Source of the DNA: Lineus longissimus
Lineage: Eukaryota > Nemertea > Pilidiophora > Heteronemertea > Lineidae
Length of the DNA: 64,000 nt
Direction: 5' to 3'
Assembly (NCBI RefSeq): GCF_910592395.1
Contig: NC_088322.1
Location: forward strand, 6,197,431 to 6,261,430
This document shows, in pieces, positions 24,335-36,439 of the stretch (the first letter of the stretch is position 1; each line of letters begins with the position of its first letter). The position numbers and the translations under genes are program-made. The notes under the pieces were generated by a model. The model was not told where the DNA came from. It made no database searches and worked only from the letters and a program-made list of their open reading frames with translations.

Positions 24335-25172
24335 TTCAAATGAAACTGCCAGGGGCCATTGCGCCCACCGTATAGATATTTGGTGGGTTATGAATTCATC
24401 CTGGTTAAGAAACATGCCACATGTAGAGTATATAGGTCAAACAAAAATCGGTATGACATGTGATGTATCCTCGCTTGGAGTACCTACCATAAACATACAT
24501 CGAAAACAAGTCACTAATAAACGAGATATTGCACTTTTTACCTTTTTTAGTTTTGGCCTTCTGGTGGCCAAATCAAGAATGAGATCAGACCGTTCGGTGT
24601 CAAAGGTACTGGTCACATGACGTAGGGAGTCATGTGTACCAAATTTCAAGTTCATAGCTTTAGCGGTTTAGAAATGTGCCATTTATGGGGCAGCGGTAGC
24701 GCAGTGGAAGAGAGTCGGCCTCATGATCAGGAGGTCGTGGGTTTCGAATCCCGGCCGAGTCACTGCTTAGTTCCCCGACTGGTTGAGTTCAAGTGAGCAC
24801 CTTCTGGGGTTGCTCCTTGAAACCCCCGATTGATTTCTGTGGAGACCGGGGTAATAATATGATATCCCCAAGCGCTTTGAGCGGCCAGTTGATGGTTGGA
24901 TACTGCGCTATATAAGACTCGTATTATTTATTATTATTATTCATTTGTAGTTACACTCAAACGGCAAATTTACACCATTGACCTCTGTGGCCTTGAAAAT
25001 TAGGTCAAATCAAAAACCCGTAGCATGTAATGTATCCTTGCTCGGAGAACCTACTTGTACCAAAAAATATCATCAAAAACAAGTCACTAATAAGCGAGAT
25101 ATTGCACTTTTTACCTTTTTTAGTTTTGGCCCCCTGGTGGCCAGGTCGAGAATCAGATATGAGATATAGGCT
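24335..25172. mobile_element. CTCACCGTATA-family element split by a SINE
   Basis: Two modules, 24335-24687 and 24944-25172, are separated exactly by the SINE at 24688-24943. The 3' terminal part is missing. Confidence 0.75.
24688..24943 (+). mobile_element. tRNA-derived SINE
   Basis: The head has a pol III A-box-like GGTAGCGCAGTGGAAGAG and the B-box GGTTTCGAATCC. It is followed by a body with AGCACCTTCTGGGGTTGCTCC and a 3' end GCGCTATATAAGACTCG plus a (TTA)n run, the tail type mobilised by CR1/L2 LINEs. Flanks show an imperfect 8-bp duplication: CATTTATG at 24680 and CATTTGTA at 24943. It splits an older dispersed repeat. Confidence 0.85.
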
Positions 25173-25177
25173 ACACT

Positions 25178-25277
25178 ACAGTAGATCTTCACGGTCAAAC
25201 TCAATGAGTGAATGACGCCAGACAATGCCTCTCGAGCCATTGTCTGGCCTCTTTTACCATGAAGATCTATTGTAAAG
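25178..25277. repeat. Nested palindrome
   Basis: Outer arms ACAGTAGATCTTCACGGT and ACCATGAAGATCTATTGT; inner arms GCCAGACAATG and CATTGTCTGGC around CCTCTCGAGC. Confidence 0.85.
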
Positions 25278-26089
25278 ATGGTTTGTTGGTCCTACCCTAG
25301 GTGGTACCGGCGAATCTGGCAATTAAGGGCCTATTGCCGGTGCTCCTGGCAGAGGTAGGCCTATAGATTTGACATCGGATTTGTGTCAGCTCGGACCTGT
25401 AGAGTGACTGTTAGACTCATGCCATGCCATCTCCTTGATGTGTGTTTCCTGGCATTCACAAATCGTCCACGCTCGCTGTGGAATTGGTTTGTGAAGTTTT
25501 TTCTGAGAGAAACTCCACAAAATAATTGATGCTCCCATTCACTGATTCAGTCAATCCGTCATTTCGCACTATCGAGTAAGCCCGTATGAATAGCCACCTT
25601 TGACGACGACGCAGACTGTCCAAAAAGTGACTTACCTTGTCCCAGCAAAGTTACATTTTACATTTTTAGAAGGAGGATTCTCCTGTCAACTTCTATGCAT
25701 CTTTTCAAGAATGTATTGACATTGATTCAGGCAATTTTGCATAAGTTGGTGGCATGACCAAAACCAACAACATTCGTTTCGAGATTTTCGGAGTGTTGCC
25801 AAAAAATGAGGCTCCTTACAAAACCGATTTTAATCGTTTAATCGTTTAATCATTGATTTTAATCAGAACGGACTTATTTTAAAAATATCAAGTAGGCTAG
25901 GACTAGGCCCTACCATAATTATTTTCTTATTTTTACAATTTTGATTGATATTTGGAGTCACATCCGGGCTTTTTGCAATGGCGGAAGCCTTGAAGTTTAT
26001 TTTTCTCCAGGAATTTCGTGAAAAATAATCGATTTTCTTTTAATGATAGTTCACACAAAAAACACAGTCTTTACATTTATGTGACAAAG

Positions 26090-29000
26090 ATGTCTTCCGT
26101 GGTTGTGCAAGTTGGTCAATGTGGAAATCAAGTCGGACAGCAGTTTTGGAAGCATGTTTTGCACGACAAACAACAAGTTGAAAACAACAGGTGATTTCGT
26201 GGTGTCAATTTCTACCAATTTACCAAACGATTCTTAATCGGTCGAGCATCTAGTGAAATAGAGGAGTTTTCAAGAAAGTTGCCACTTTTTACAGAATCAA
26301 AATTCGATGTATAGTTTTTGAGATATTCAAGTTTAAAATTTTACTCCCTGTTTGGTCATCCTTCCTACACCAAAAAATCGAAGTCTTGTATATCCTTTTG
26401 CGGCCTAACTGCAGAATAGCCGGGACAGTAGTAGCTCTGTACATTATGTACACTCTGTCCCTCTGTACATTATGTACACATTCCTATCATTTAGCACAGA
26501 GTGTCCCGGGTATTCTGCAGTTGCTCCGACTACAAAACAACGGTCTGCTTTACGGGTTGCCGGAGAAGACTAGGCCTATTGCACCTCTCCAGCGTATTCA
26601 AAACCGGGCTGCGAGACTTGTTAGCAAAACACCTTAGTACGATCATATTACGCCAGTCGTCCGGCAACTAGATTGGCTGCCGGTTAAGTCTCGTATTTGT
26701 TTCAAAGTTCTGCTACATTGCTATAAGGTTGTTCATGGGTGGGCATCTGGTTACCCTCAGCTTCCACTCGCCGTATCTGCTCACCGTACGATGTCATCTG
26801 CTCCTAGCTTCAAGCTTCAACCAAAGTGCGCAAAGACCTTGTTTGGGGACAGAAGTTTTTCGGCGAGTGGTCCCTTTCTTTGGAACCAGCTGTCGTCCAA
26901 AATATCAGGTTGGCAGACAGTATCATTTCATTAAAGACATGGCTGTTTGATTTTGAGGGGCAGGGTCCAAACTCTTCCTTGAATTTCTTTGATTTTTTCT
27001 AAATTAGTAACTAAAAAAACCTTGGGTTTCTTGAATTTCTGGAAAAAGAGGACTTTTAATCCCCTAAACCTGAAATTATACTTGAATTGAGGATACATGG
27101 CTTTTACACTTTTCCCCTATCTTGTTTGTTTGGTCATCAAGACCTGTGATTTCTGCCTCAACAGTTTCCCAATCATGATTACTTCCATCAGGAATGGTGA
27201 TTATTGTACAAACAAAAAGTTGGGTGACAGACTGATTGGTGTTTGGATCCTTGAAAAGTTTAATATATGACCTTGAAGTATCCTGGAGAAATTCTGGAAT
27301 TTTTGGCAGAGCTTGATGGAGGAACCCTTGAGGGGTAGGCGCTTTGAACACGTTTATACGGTGGGAAAGGCACCCTATAAAAATTTGTGTATGAAATTGG
27401 AAAGCCCTGCTCAACACATGATTGTACACAAAGTATCATTATCAACGGAATTGCTGTTTTGCCTGCCGTCAATCAATTGTTGTCCTATTCTCTTTATTTT
27501 AAAGCTCTGTGTATGTCCACCCTGATGGAAAGTTTCGATCTGTGAACATCGATGCAGAACCAAAAGTTGTCCGACGTCTCATGAAAGATGCTAAGAAGAG
27601 GTGAGAATCGAGATATGTGAATTCAGTATGACACAAAATGTTGTTGCAAAATGTTAGTCATAAAATTATGATGAAGGTGATCATTCTTGCCTTATTCTAT
27701 AATGTATAACAGGTGATGGTAAATCGATCTAAAAAACCTGGCCCAGTATATAAATCTCTCAGCCAAGCAATGACATCTAAAGATAATATTTCTGCTGTGT
27801 AACTGTAAAAGAGAAGGAAAAAAACTTTGAGTTTATCTTAAAGGGAGACTATAGACAGGAGCAGAGGGGCTAATTTGGCCATCTTCAGGTGACTGATATA
27901 CGCAGTAAAGGCCCTGGGTCATGTTGGATTCAGCACTAAATATATTCCTCATACAAACATGAGTCATTCGACGAACTGTGAGATGCGAGAGACCCCTATT
28001 GGCGACTTCATGTAACTTTATCTTGCCTGTCTAGCTGCTGCCTATATTGTCCCTTTAAAGGAGGAGAGGTAGAAATTGCTGCCTGGCCAGGCCAGCATAA
28101 TCCCTGTCATACCTGTTGTTCAGGTTTCTACTTTTAGAACCGAGAAAGCCTTATAAAAATATCCCTGTCTTTCAGTAACTTCCGAGAGAGTAATATCATT
28201 GTGGGTAGACAAGGATGTGGCACGAACTGGGCCATTGGTTATCACGGCGTGAGAACAGAACATGACAAGCTGATCAGCTCCTGTGTTGAAGGCCTGAGGA
28301 AGGAGATCGAACGATGCGATACTTTCTGTGGAGTGATTATGATGCACAGCCTAAGCGGTGGAACAGGCTCAGGTGGGAAAACAGTCCTTTGGCTTTGCAA
28401 TTTAACCCCCAAATTCAGCAAATGGGCCTATTTTGAGAAAATATTGTAAAGTCTTCCTGAAACTAACAACAGTCGTGACACAGATGGTGATATTGTTTAC
28501 TTGGCTAATCAACAGCCGTCCAACAGTTGGTCAAGAGCTGTCCAACAATTGGTCAAGAGCTGTCCAACAATTGGTCAAGAGCTGTCCAACAATTGGTCAA
28601 GAGCCGTCCAACAATTGGTCAAGAGCCGTCCAACAATTGGTCAGGAGCCGTCCAACAATTGGTCAAGAGCCGTCCAGCAATTGGTCAAGAGCCGTCCAAC
28701 AATTGGTCACATGAAATAGTTTTGACATCGTGAAAGGAAACATCCTGCTTATCCTTGTAGAGCTGAAATAGAATAGGCTTGCATGGCCCTTGTACCCTCT
28801 GAACATGTTACCTTTGCACCCTGACCTGATCGTGAGAAAGCAATTGTTATTCCTTTTTCTGTGAAATTATGGTCAGTGGCTGAATTTTACATGTTGAAAT
28901 CACCTTTTCCAAAAAATTTGAATTTGTAATTGAATTTAAAAATTTTAACATTGCCGTTGTGTAGACTGTACAAATACTATGAATACCAAGTTTAAACAAA

Positions 29001-32000
29001 TTTCAACATTGCTGTTGTGTAGACTGATATACAAATACTATGAATACCAAGTTTAAACAAATTTGCATTCACAATAACTGCACTACATTTAGTGGATTAC
29101 TATTTAACTGGACCACAAGTAATTATGAACGGCGTACCCCTTGAACATATTTAGGAAATGACTTATTCATTGCTGATCATATATTGTTCCTGACGTCATC
29201 TGGATTTTTCCGAGGAATTTTATGTTCAAGATATGGTCAGAGGTATGCAAAAGCTGTAGGCCTCTGTCACGGTTCAAGGCTGCCGTGCCAGTCCTAATGT
29301 AGATCGCCTCTTACAATTTTCGGTGCAATATGCAGCTTCGGCATACCTTACCTTAAATTTACAGCTTTCAGCAATAGTCACGTGTCCTAATTCATGCTTG
29401 GAAATGGTCAGGAGAGCTGCTCGGCTGAGGTGTTGCTGGCTGAGCCTCGCACATGTTGGATTGCTCAGATTAAATTGGGTCACGCGGTTGGATAAATCAG
29501 TGCAAATAAGGTCTTCTTCTTGCAGCAGAGGTTTGATGCTTTGATCTTGCCTACTGTGAACAGGGTGAGATTTACAGTTTTATCTGGTTAACTCTGTCAC
29601 TAGTGTCGGCCATAGTACTGACCAAATCCTTAGTGGATGGATAAAATGTCTACGGAGGTAAATTTCCTATTGCCTGTGATAAAGGAACTCTTATATTATA
29701 TTATAAGGAAATAATTGCTGTCTGTTTCCTTGTATCTGCATAATATATATATTCCTTACGTTATCTTGCTACTCAGGTCTTGGTTCCCACTTGGCGGAGG
29801 TGATACGAGATGAGTACCCCATGAACTACCTTCTCTCTGGTGTGGTCGCCCCGTACAAGAGTGGCGAGAGTCCCTTACAGCACTATAACACATTGCTTAC
29901 TACGGCTCACCTTCAGAGGTATGTGATTCAAATGAAACTGTACCAACTGCAGATGAGTTGACCCAAATGTCAGATAAACATTGCCATGATGGTGTCATCT
30001 CTTCTGAACCACCTTTGTACAGCTGACTACATGTAAATTTAAAAAAAATGATTCTACAAGGATACTGGAAAGTTTGAAGACTTCAAGCAAACATATCTAA
30101 TCAACTTATAAGTTGTACCTGTCAAGTGAAGGATACTGGAAAGTTTGAAGACTTCAAGCAATCATATCTAATCAACTTATAAGTTGTACGTGTGAGGATG
30201 GGACATTTGGAAAAAACAATTATGATACAGTACATTCAGGTCACTCTTCATTGGCAATGCTGAGACAGATTCTTGGCTAATGGTAATTTTTAAACCCAAT
30301 TCACCTCCTTTTTTGTGGCCACAATGCGCATTTTAGTATAGATAACCAACGTCTGCAGGTGAGCACATGGTCCATGGACCATTTCATTTGTCGTCTCAAA
30401 CCCAGAAGATAGTTTTCAGTGAGTCAATTCTGTCTTCATTCCCAGGTACTCAGATGGCATCATTCTGTTCCAAAATGATGAAGTGTTGTATCAGTTGTCT
30501 AAGAAGTCAAGAGATGGCGGTGTTGGTATATCATTTTCGAAGATGAATGAGCAGATTGCTTCTTGTCTTTGTGGAACAGTTCTACCGATTGATACTTTGT
30601 CGCCAAAAAGGTAGGTGGCATCGTGATCACTTCAAAGGCAAACAGTGACCCCCCTCCCACCCCATCCCAATGAGGAACCTGCACCACAAAAACTGCCAAT
30701 AGGGGGCCCTGCAGGCAAGTGAACCATGGTTGTAATGAGAAAGCCATTTCCCGGGTCAATGATTATTGAATATTTCATCCCTTAATTACTCTACATGGGG
30801 AAATAGCACGAAAAATGTTGATTTATTGGTCCTTAATTCTATTTTGATGAGTTTTAGGGAGAAAATCAACAAAACTTAATTTTAATGGAAATTGCACTGG
30901 AAGACAGTGTACCTTATAGAACTGGTGCTGCCATCTGGATTTTTAGTTCCGCAGGTTCCTCATTAAGCATATGTAGATTAGTTAATACATATGATAAAAG
31001 GTTTTTAGGTGGGGCCCAGGGAAAGGGCATTTTTTTCTTTGCATTTTTTTCTTGATTATAAGCTATTGTTAGGCTGGTCCAATAACAAAACTGCACGAGT
31101 GGCTGATCCGAGTCACCAGATCACAAGAGATGATTTTCTCCGGCCTGAAAGCTCGAGACCACACTCGTGCATATTCTTATTGGACCAGCCAAACAATAGC
31201 TTATAATCAAGAAATCAATGCACAGAAATATCAAGAAAATGACGATCATAAGAAGAACAAGTGATATGTCTGTTTTTAATTCAAAAGAGTGAATACCATA
31301 TTGGACCAACTTTTGACTCTGCAAAATGCCACTAGTGTCATTATCTTCGTGTTTCAGATACCACAGTATCGGAATAGAGCCGTGGGAGCTGGTCAGATCT
31401 GTCTGCCCCATGCCATCAATGAAGTTTATCTATACAAACCAAGTTTCAAGAAAGTAAGTTTATTTTGTGGATCTTTCACAAATCCTGGTCGTTGAAAATA
31501 GAGAGGCTCTGATTTTTATTCAGGAAGAAGAACAAGATGGCACTTTGATGACTGATATCAGGGTGCGTGTTGTCAAAAATGCAATATCATTCCGCGATAA
31601 TGACGTCACTGCAGCTGCTGCCCTCTATTTCCCCATCACTGAATTACAGGCAATGTCGGACAAACATGCGGTTTCGTAATGGATTCAGGCTTTCTAACTA
31701 GGGCAGTTAGATTCAATCTGGCACATGTCCGAGTGTTGGAAATACTATATAATTGTTCTGAATATTTCTCTCTCTGACTCTATGGTATCATTCATGCTAA
31801 AAACAATGCAGGATCAAAGATAATTGACTTTGAAATAAACTCAAATGCGTAGAAATAAGTGTCGATGTCCGACTGTCACGTGACTAAAACGTCATCAATA
31901 TCTTATGCAAATGACCTTGTGAGCTATAAATAGTAACTTCGCGGAATGCTATTAAACAGTGTGTCTTTAATACCTGATGAGCCTACGTGTAGAAACAATA

Positions 32001-34449
32001 ATACAAAGCAATCAACTTCACTTGATGACGTCAACCAGAGAAAGAAATCGCCTTGTTCTCGGATTGAAATCGTAACTACTAGTTAATGTCATAAACATAT
32101 CACCACCATAATCACGTCCTGAAGATGATTTCTGTAAACTGTACTGCATGTCTTAAATTTTAAACTGTAGAAATTATTTCTTTTACGAGGTTTTAGTTTA
32201 ACCTTAAGATCTTAGAATATTTTTATGTGTTTCCCCTTACCTTGTGCCTTTCAGCAATTTTCACTCTAAAAGACCCCAAAAGCACCCCTGTCCAAACCAG
32301 CCACTAAATGTCCATAATAAATGTATTTCATTAATAAATCCCTTTAAACCGATTGAAAACTGGCCTTAGTTTCATTGCTAAAGTTGAGACAGTGATGGTG
32401 CTGCTCGAGAATAGTTACTTACTGGACAGCGGTTAGCAGCCGGTTAGGGATTAGATGAAAATCAGTGGTCGGTTAGGATCTAAAGGGTTAAATTATTTGA
32501 GTTTGTAAAATATCCTGTGATCTTACTTCACGTAACCATACAAACTTGCAAAGCAAATCCAATTAATAAACTTCTGTGATAAATGCCCTGCAGCCAGAAG
32601 GTGAATGAGTAAATTGCATTTATTGAATTCGAATCCTTTTCTTCTTCCAGTAAGTGTTCGTGGGACAACCTGACGACAGCCTTGCTGAACAGTCACAATA
32701 GGTACAACAAAAATGGAGAACCAGTATCCTTGAAATTCAGAGGGATTTGTGAATATTTTGAAACTATATTTTACCCAATTTTATAGTAGGGAGGGACTTT
32801 TTTTTAATGCAGTGTGAAACAGCATGTAAGTGGTAATTTTACTGCTTACTAAACTGAACCTAACACAGGACCTTCAGTTATAAAAATTCAGTATCAGTTG
32901 ATTCATTCCACCTGCCACACACACACTTTCCTTATCTTGTCGTCCCAGTACAGGACTCTATCCAATCTGGTCATAGTAAGGGGCGACCGAAACAACACAT
33001 TTCCTTCTTATACAAACAAAATGGAGGAAAAAATCAAGTTGGCCTACAACACGGTGAAGTGGAATCCTTTTCCTGTGGATTTCTGGAGAGGTAGGCGATG
33101 ACTTACTTACAGCATATCATTATTTGTCAAGATGACGTACAAATGACCAAAAAAGTTTCACTTTTGCCTGATATTCTTGCTCTGTGTTTAGATTTTCCTA
33201 AAAATTATTTCCCTTTGCCTAGTAAGAGAATTCCCATCTTCGATCCTCGTGTCTCGACTGGGAAACTTTGCTTTTATTTTGATGTTTCGATTTTTCAGGC
33301 TCACATAACACTTTAGGCGCTATGAAGGACAGTACTTCTTTGACGCTGGCGTCAAACAATTCAAATATCGTAGAATACCTCGAGGACATTTTGGAGAAGT
33401 CGAGGGCCAAGTATGATGCACGTGCTTATCTTCACTGGTACTGGAAACATGGATGTACTGGGGTATGAATAAGCTCTTGTTTTAGATTATTCTGATGTGA
33501 CCCTTATTGTGGTCTTGTTGTGCGCTTTGTAGCTGCTACTCGACATGTAATACAAGAATGCCAGACCGGAATAGTTGACACTGTAATTAGACTACTAAGT
33601 TGTAAACACATCAACTGATGGCCGACAACCACTGGTGTAGATTTGGCTTCTGTTCAGTTCTTGGGACAGGCCAAGAGAAATAACAACATCTTGCATGTGA
33701 TTTTACTGAAAATTGATTTCTATTTCTATCTATATGGGGGAAGACCATGGCAATGTGATTTTCAGAACTAATTTTTATGGGAGAAAAGATACAATACCCG
33801 TCCTGACGGGACTTGAACCTACACCATTCGATGGTGTCTATTATGGAAGGCAGTGGCCTTCATCACTAGACCATCACCCTTTCTTGATAAACACACTCAA
33901 GACTTATAACTAGATAAGCTTGGCAGCTAGACCTGAGAATCGTCGTATCTAAAATTCGTACCATTGATTTTATTCACGTAAATGTAAAAGAAGAATATCT
34001 GTAAATTACTGGTATGTTTCATTTGTGATTAAAGTATTCGTAAGACCACACACACTGCTCTAAACATCTCGTGGTTTAGAGACCCAAAACGAGTGAAAGA
34101 ATGGTCACACAGCAAATGAATGAGTGCTTTAAATTGCTGTGATCTTGATCACATGTGACAATTCGCTCATCAGCGGTGGTCAACACAGGTGCCTGCGATG
34201 AAAATAGGTGATCGCAGCGACCAGAGATCAATATCACACCCACCACGAGTTTTAAGCGCAGACGAGAGATCTTTTCGTCGCAAATTCTAAAAGATTGTAA
34301 TTGCAGATAGCAATGGCAGAAATCACTCGTTTTGGTGGTGCTTAAGCAGTTTCCATTTACAGATTTTAAATCTTTTTCAGGATGACTTCGAAGATGCATT
34401 TACTACGCTCCAGACGATAGTCGATGATTATAAGGAATCAATAAGTTAG
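26090..34449 (+). CDS. TUBZ: Zeta-tubulin (non-canonical basal-body tubulin), complete
   Basis: Coding exons: 26090-26190, 27505-27600, 28176-28372, 29777-29918, 30446-30610, 31358-31453, 32651-32723, 32949-33090, 33299-33462, 34381-34449. Together they are 1245 bp, or 414 residues plus TAG. The product starts MSSVVVQVGQCGNQVGQQFW, the N-terminal nucleotide-binding loop of tubulins. The glycine-rich T-loop GGTGSGLGS spans exons 3 and 4. SGVVAPYKSGESPLQHYNT is the tubulin segment after the T-loop. The C-terminal exons give LVIVRGDRN and a helical end (AYLHWYWKHG). The N-terminal loop is shorter than in delta or epsilon tubulin, and FRESNIIVGRQGCGTNWAIG with ESPLQHYNTLL fits zeta better by memory of the family. 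Zeta-tubulin acts at centrioles and basal bodies, mainly in multiciliated cells, and was lost in placental mammals. Exon 7 has an alternative donor at 32702 that pairs with an acceptor at 32953. Epsilon or delta identity is the alternative. Confidence 0.82.
26521..26960 (+). pseudogene. LINE (CR1/L2-like) ORF2 3' end in zeta-tubulin intron 1
   Basis: It reads PLQRIQNRAARLVSKTP, stop, DHITPVVRQLDWLPVKSRIC, then FKVLLHCYKVVHGWASGYP and, in another frame, a WNQLSS piece. This order (RIQNRAARL, HWLPV, SFKSRLKT) is the standard tail of CR1/L2/Rex-type reverse-transcriptase polyproteins. Stops and frameshifts show it is inactive. The match starts near 26521; upstream is intronic sequence containing a repeated GTACATTATGTACAC motif. 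Confidence 0.75.
27838..28060. mobile_element. AAAGGGA-ended MITE
   Basis: Same family and orientation as 5604-5815, in tubulin intron 2. Ends AAAGGGAGACTATAGACAGG and CTGCCTATATTGTCCCTTT. Confidence 0.9.
28515..28712. repeat. 22-bp minisatellite, about 9 copies
   Basis: The unit is CCAACAATTGGTCAAGAGCY plus GT. C/T variants split the array into an early CTGTCC block and a later CCGTCC block. It lies in tubulin intron 3, about 145 nt after the donor at 28373. Confidence 0.95.
28905..29150. repeat. Dispersed TTAAAGG repeat, copy 2, internally duplicated
   Basis: A 70-bp block (CAAATACTATGAATACCAAG) is present twice at 28970 and 29032. Confidence 0.75.
30055..30195 (+). repeat. 70-bp tandem duplication in tubulin intron
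   Basis: GGATACTGGAAAGTTTGAAG is repeated with a following block ending AACTTATAAGTTGTAC; two nearly identical copies. Confidence 0.85.
30669..30967. mobile_element. GAGGAACCTGC-ended MITE, copy 2
   Basis: AATGAGGAACCTGCACCAC to CGCAGGTTCCTCATT, in tubulin intron 5. Confidence 0.9.
31049..31214. mobile_element. Hairpin element in tubulin intron 5
   Basis: TTCTTGATTATAAGCTATTG and the following GTTAGGCTGGTCCAATAA pair with TTATTGGACCAGCCAAACAA and TAGCTTATAATCAAGAA, 37-bp arms with one or two mismatches. GCACGAGTG / CACTCGTGC continues the stem. Confidence 0.88.
33797..33882 (-). mobile_element. tRNA-like sequence, SINE head or tRNA pseudogene
   Basis: On the minus strand it has A-box-like TGGTCTAGTGATGAAGG, a long variable-arm-like hairpin CACCAT-CGA-ATGGTG, and the B-box GGTTCAAGTCC. 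The acceptor stem and anticodon arm are poor, so a working tRNA is unlikely. It lies in the last tubulin intron. Confidence 0.35.
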
Positions 34450-34479
34450 CAACAGCTTGGAGATCAGTCGCAGATTACC

Positions 34480-34485
34480 AATAAA
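34480..34485 (+). promoter_or_regulatory. Polyadenylation signal of the zeta-tubulin gene
   Basis: A canonical AATAAA starts 31 bp after the TAG stop, followed by a T/G-rich stretch. This implies a very short 3' UTR. A second AATAAA lies near 35079. Confidence 0.6.
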
Positions 34486-34515
34486 GTGCTTCACTGGTTT
34501 GATAGAGATCTTTCT

Positions 34516-34720
34516 TGAAGGGACAATATAGGCAGCAGCGAGGCAGGCAAGATAAAGTTACACAAAGTAACCAATAGGAGTGTCTCATATCTCACTGTAC
34601 GTCGAAATTATTCACGCTTGTACGAAGAATATATTTAGTGCCGAGTCTGACATGGCCAATACTAGTCACTTGAAGATGGCCAAATTAGCCTCTCTGCTCC
34701 TGCCTATAGTCCCTTTTTAA
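34516..34720. mobile_element. AAAGGGA-ended MITE, reverse orientation
   Basis: Starts GAAGGGACAATATAGGCAGC and ends CCTGCCTATAGTCCCTTT. It is just beyond the tubulin poly(A) signal. Confidence 0.88.
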
Positions 34721-36439
34721 GTGCCACTTCATGATCCATTGGACTAAATTGTAAGACTGTTTGACTTAACGAAGCAACCGCTCTTATTCGCTCTTGGTTG
34801 TCGTATCAATCGTTGCATTACTCAATTGGAGTAAATAATTCTGAAAGAACATCTTGCAGCCGACCAAAGCATGATTAGGACATCTTTGGACTGATCAGAT
34901 GTAAATCTTCCATTTAGGTAATTTCTCCCTTACTAGTAAGTGCTGGGGAGAAGCATGCAAATGATGCTTATTTGGGAGGATGCCATATGACTGTCACAAT
35001 ATGAATTATTGACACTACTGTATAGCAAAGAAAGTTTGTCCTCTTGCAGGCAAGAGTTGTATTGTTATTGATTATTGAAATAAAAGATGATTTACACAAA
35101 TGTGTTGCTGTCTTTTCACCTAATACCAGTTATGGATTGCCACACTTATCACTTTTCCAGAGCCATGCCAATGTGTTAACCTCACTTTCCAAGGTTGGTT
35201 CTTCAAAGATGATATGGTGATTTTACCAAACCACCGTGGCTGAGTCGTCCACAAGACGCAGATGATAACAGGGGCGACCATAAAGTCTGTACGCATCTAA
35301 CCATCGAATCTCTGACCCCCTTCCTCTGTACGCACCTTGTACACTCTGGCCATAAACGTTTTCCCGCTGTACGGATACGCATCAATTAATACTTTGTACA
35401 ATAATTTTTGCAAGTTGTATATAATAAATGGGTGCAGGAATGTTGTCACACTGTTCTACTATTTGTATCAATCATCATCTTATTGCTTGAAATAGAAGAA
35501 ACTACCTTTTATACCTGTATTTGATACAGACCCACTGCCAGCCATTAAATACATATCAACGCACCACGAACTGGAATCGGCCAAGGCTCATGTGAAGAGG
35601 CAGCAATACCATGTGATGGTGACACACTCCTATGCAAAGTTGCCCCCTGTACACACCCCATCTGGCACCAAACCCTCTCCCGTTGCAGGTCATGCAGATT
35701 TTTCACACACCAACCTTTAAAATGGTGGAATCTCCCAAATAAAATAGGTGTTTTAAAGGTGGCTATTTTGAATATTATCATTTGTCACCTCTGAACTGAA
35801 ACTCCATGTACCTTTTGATTTCCCAAAAAATTCACGAAAATAAAATGCTGCTAGAACGAAATTTATAATACTACTGTTCCAACTAGATGCAATTGCTTAA
35901 AACTACAAAAGCCGCAAATATGTTGCAGTTTATGGGGTAGGCTTTTAACTGACTGTCCTCATATAAGATGGCAGCTCCCAACTCTGGTCTCATCCAACCA
36001 GCTGACCAAATTATTCTCAAGACTGAGGAAAACTGAGTTTCTCCTCACCGAGCCACTGCTTGACTAAGTCCTTGGCAGTCTACCTGGTTATTCCTGCGTG
36101 ATTGCCAGAGTATCTTGTTGCCCTACATCGGTGAGCGGACCAATAGAGTCATTTCTGACCTCTATCCAGTTCTTTGTAGACCACCAAGATGAAATCAAGA
36201 TCACAGAGCCATTGCCCATCTTCATCAGTAAAAGGATAATGCGATCTACGATTGTTGTAGAAAAAGGGCCAAAATCAATGGGGAAAACACAAGTGTTTTC
36301 CCATTAAAGTTGCCTTAATTCCAATACAAAACCGAATAATCTAGCATGCATTATCCTTTTACACTACACTTACTAGTAAGTGCAGAGTCTGTACTGTCCG
36401 TAAGAAGTAACATGTATTTTAAATCAAATAAATAACAGG
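34721..36439. other. Intergenic, no gene seen
   Basis: AT-rich unique-looking sequence. Short frames at 35203 and 35545 have no protein-like composition. A second AATAAA is near 35079. Confidence 0.4.

Larger units (their letters stand above)
19660..26089. other. Spacer between divergent ankyrin and tubulin genes
   Basis: Apart from the MITEs, SINE and palindromes listed at 20044, 20575, 21815, 23298, 23685, 24335 and 25178, I see no convincing exon. It should hold both promoters; no TATA-type element could be assigned. Confidence 0.4.

Noticed and set aside
24713-24768. Possible functional tRNA gene
   Set aside because: The acceptor stem does not close and a SINE body and tail follow; it is a SINE head.
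28433-28733. Frames reading NWSRAVQQLV repeats
   Set aside because: Translation of the 22-bp minisatellite inside a tubulin intron.
31467-31679. Extra tubulin exon from the 70-codon plus frame
   Set aside because: The exon ending at 31453 joins in phase to 32651 and the frame has no tubulin resemblance.
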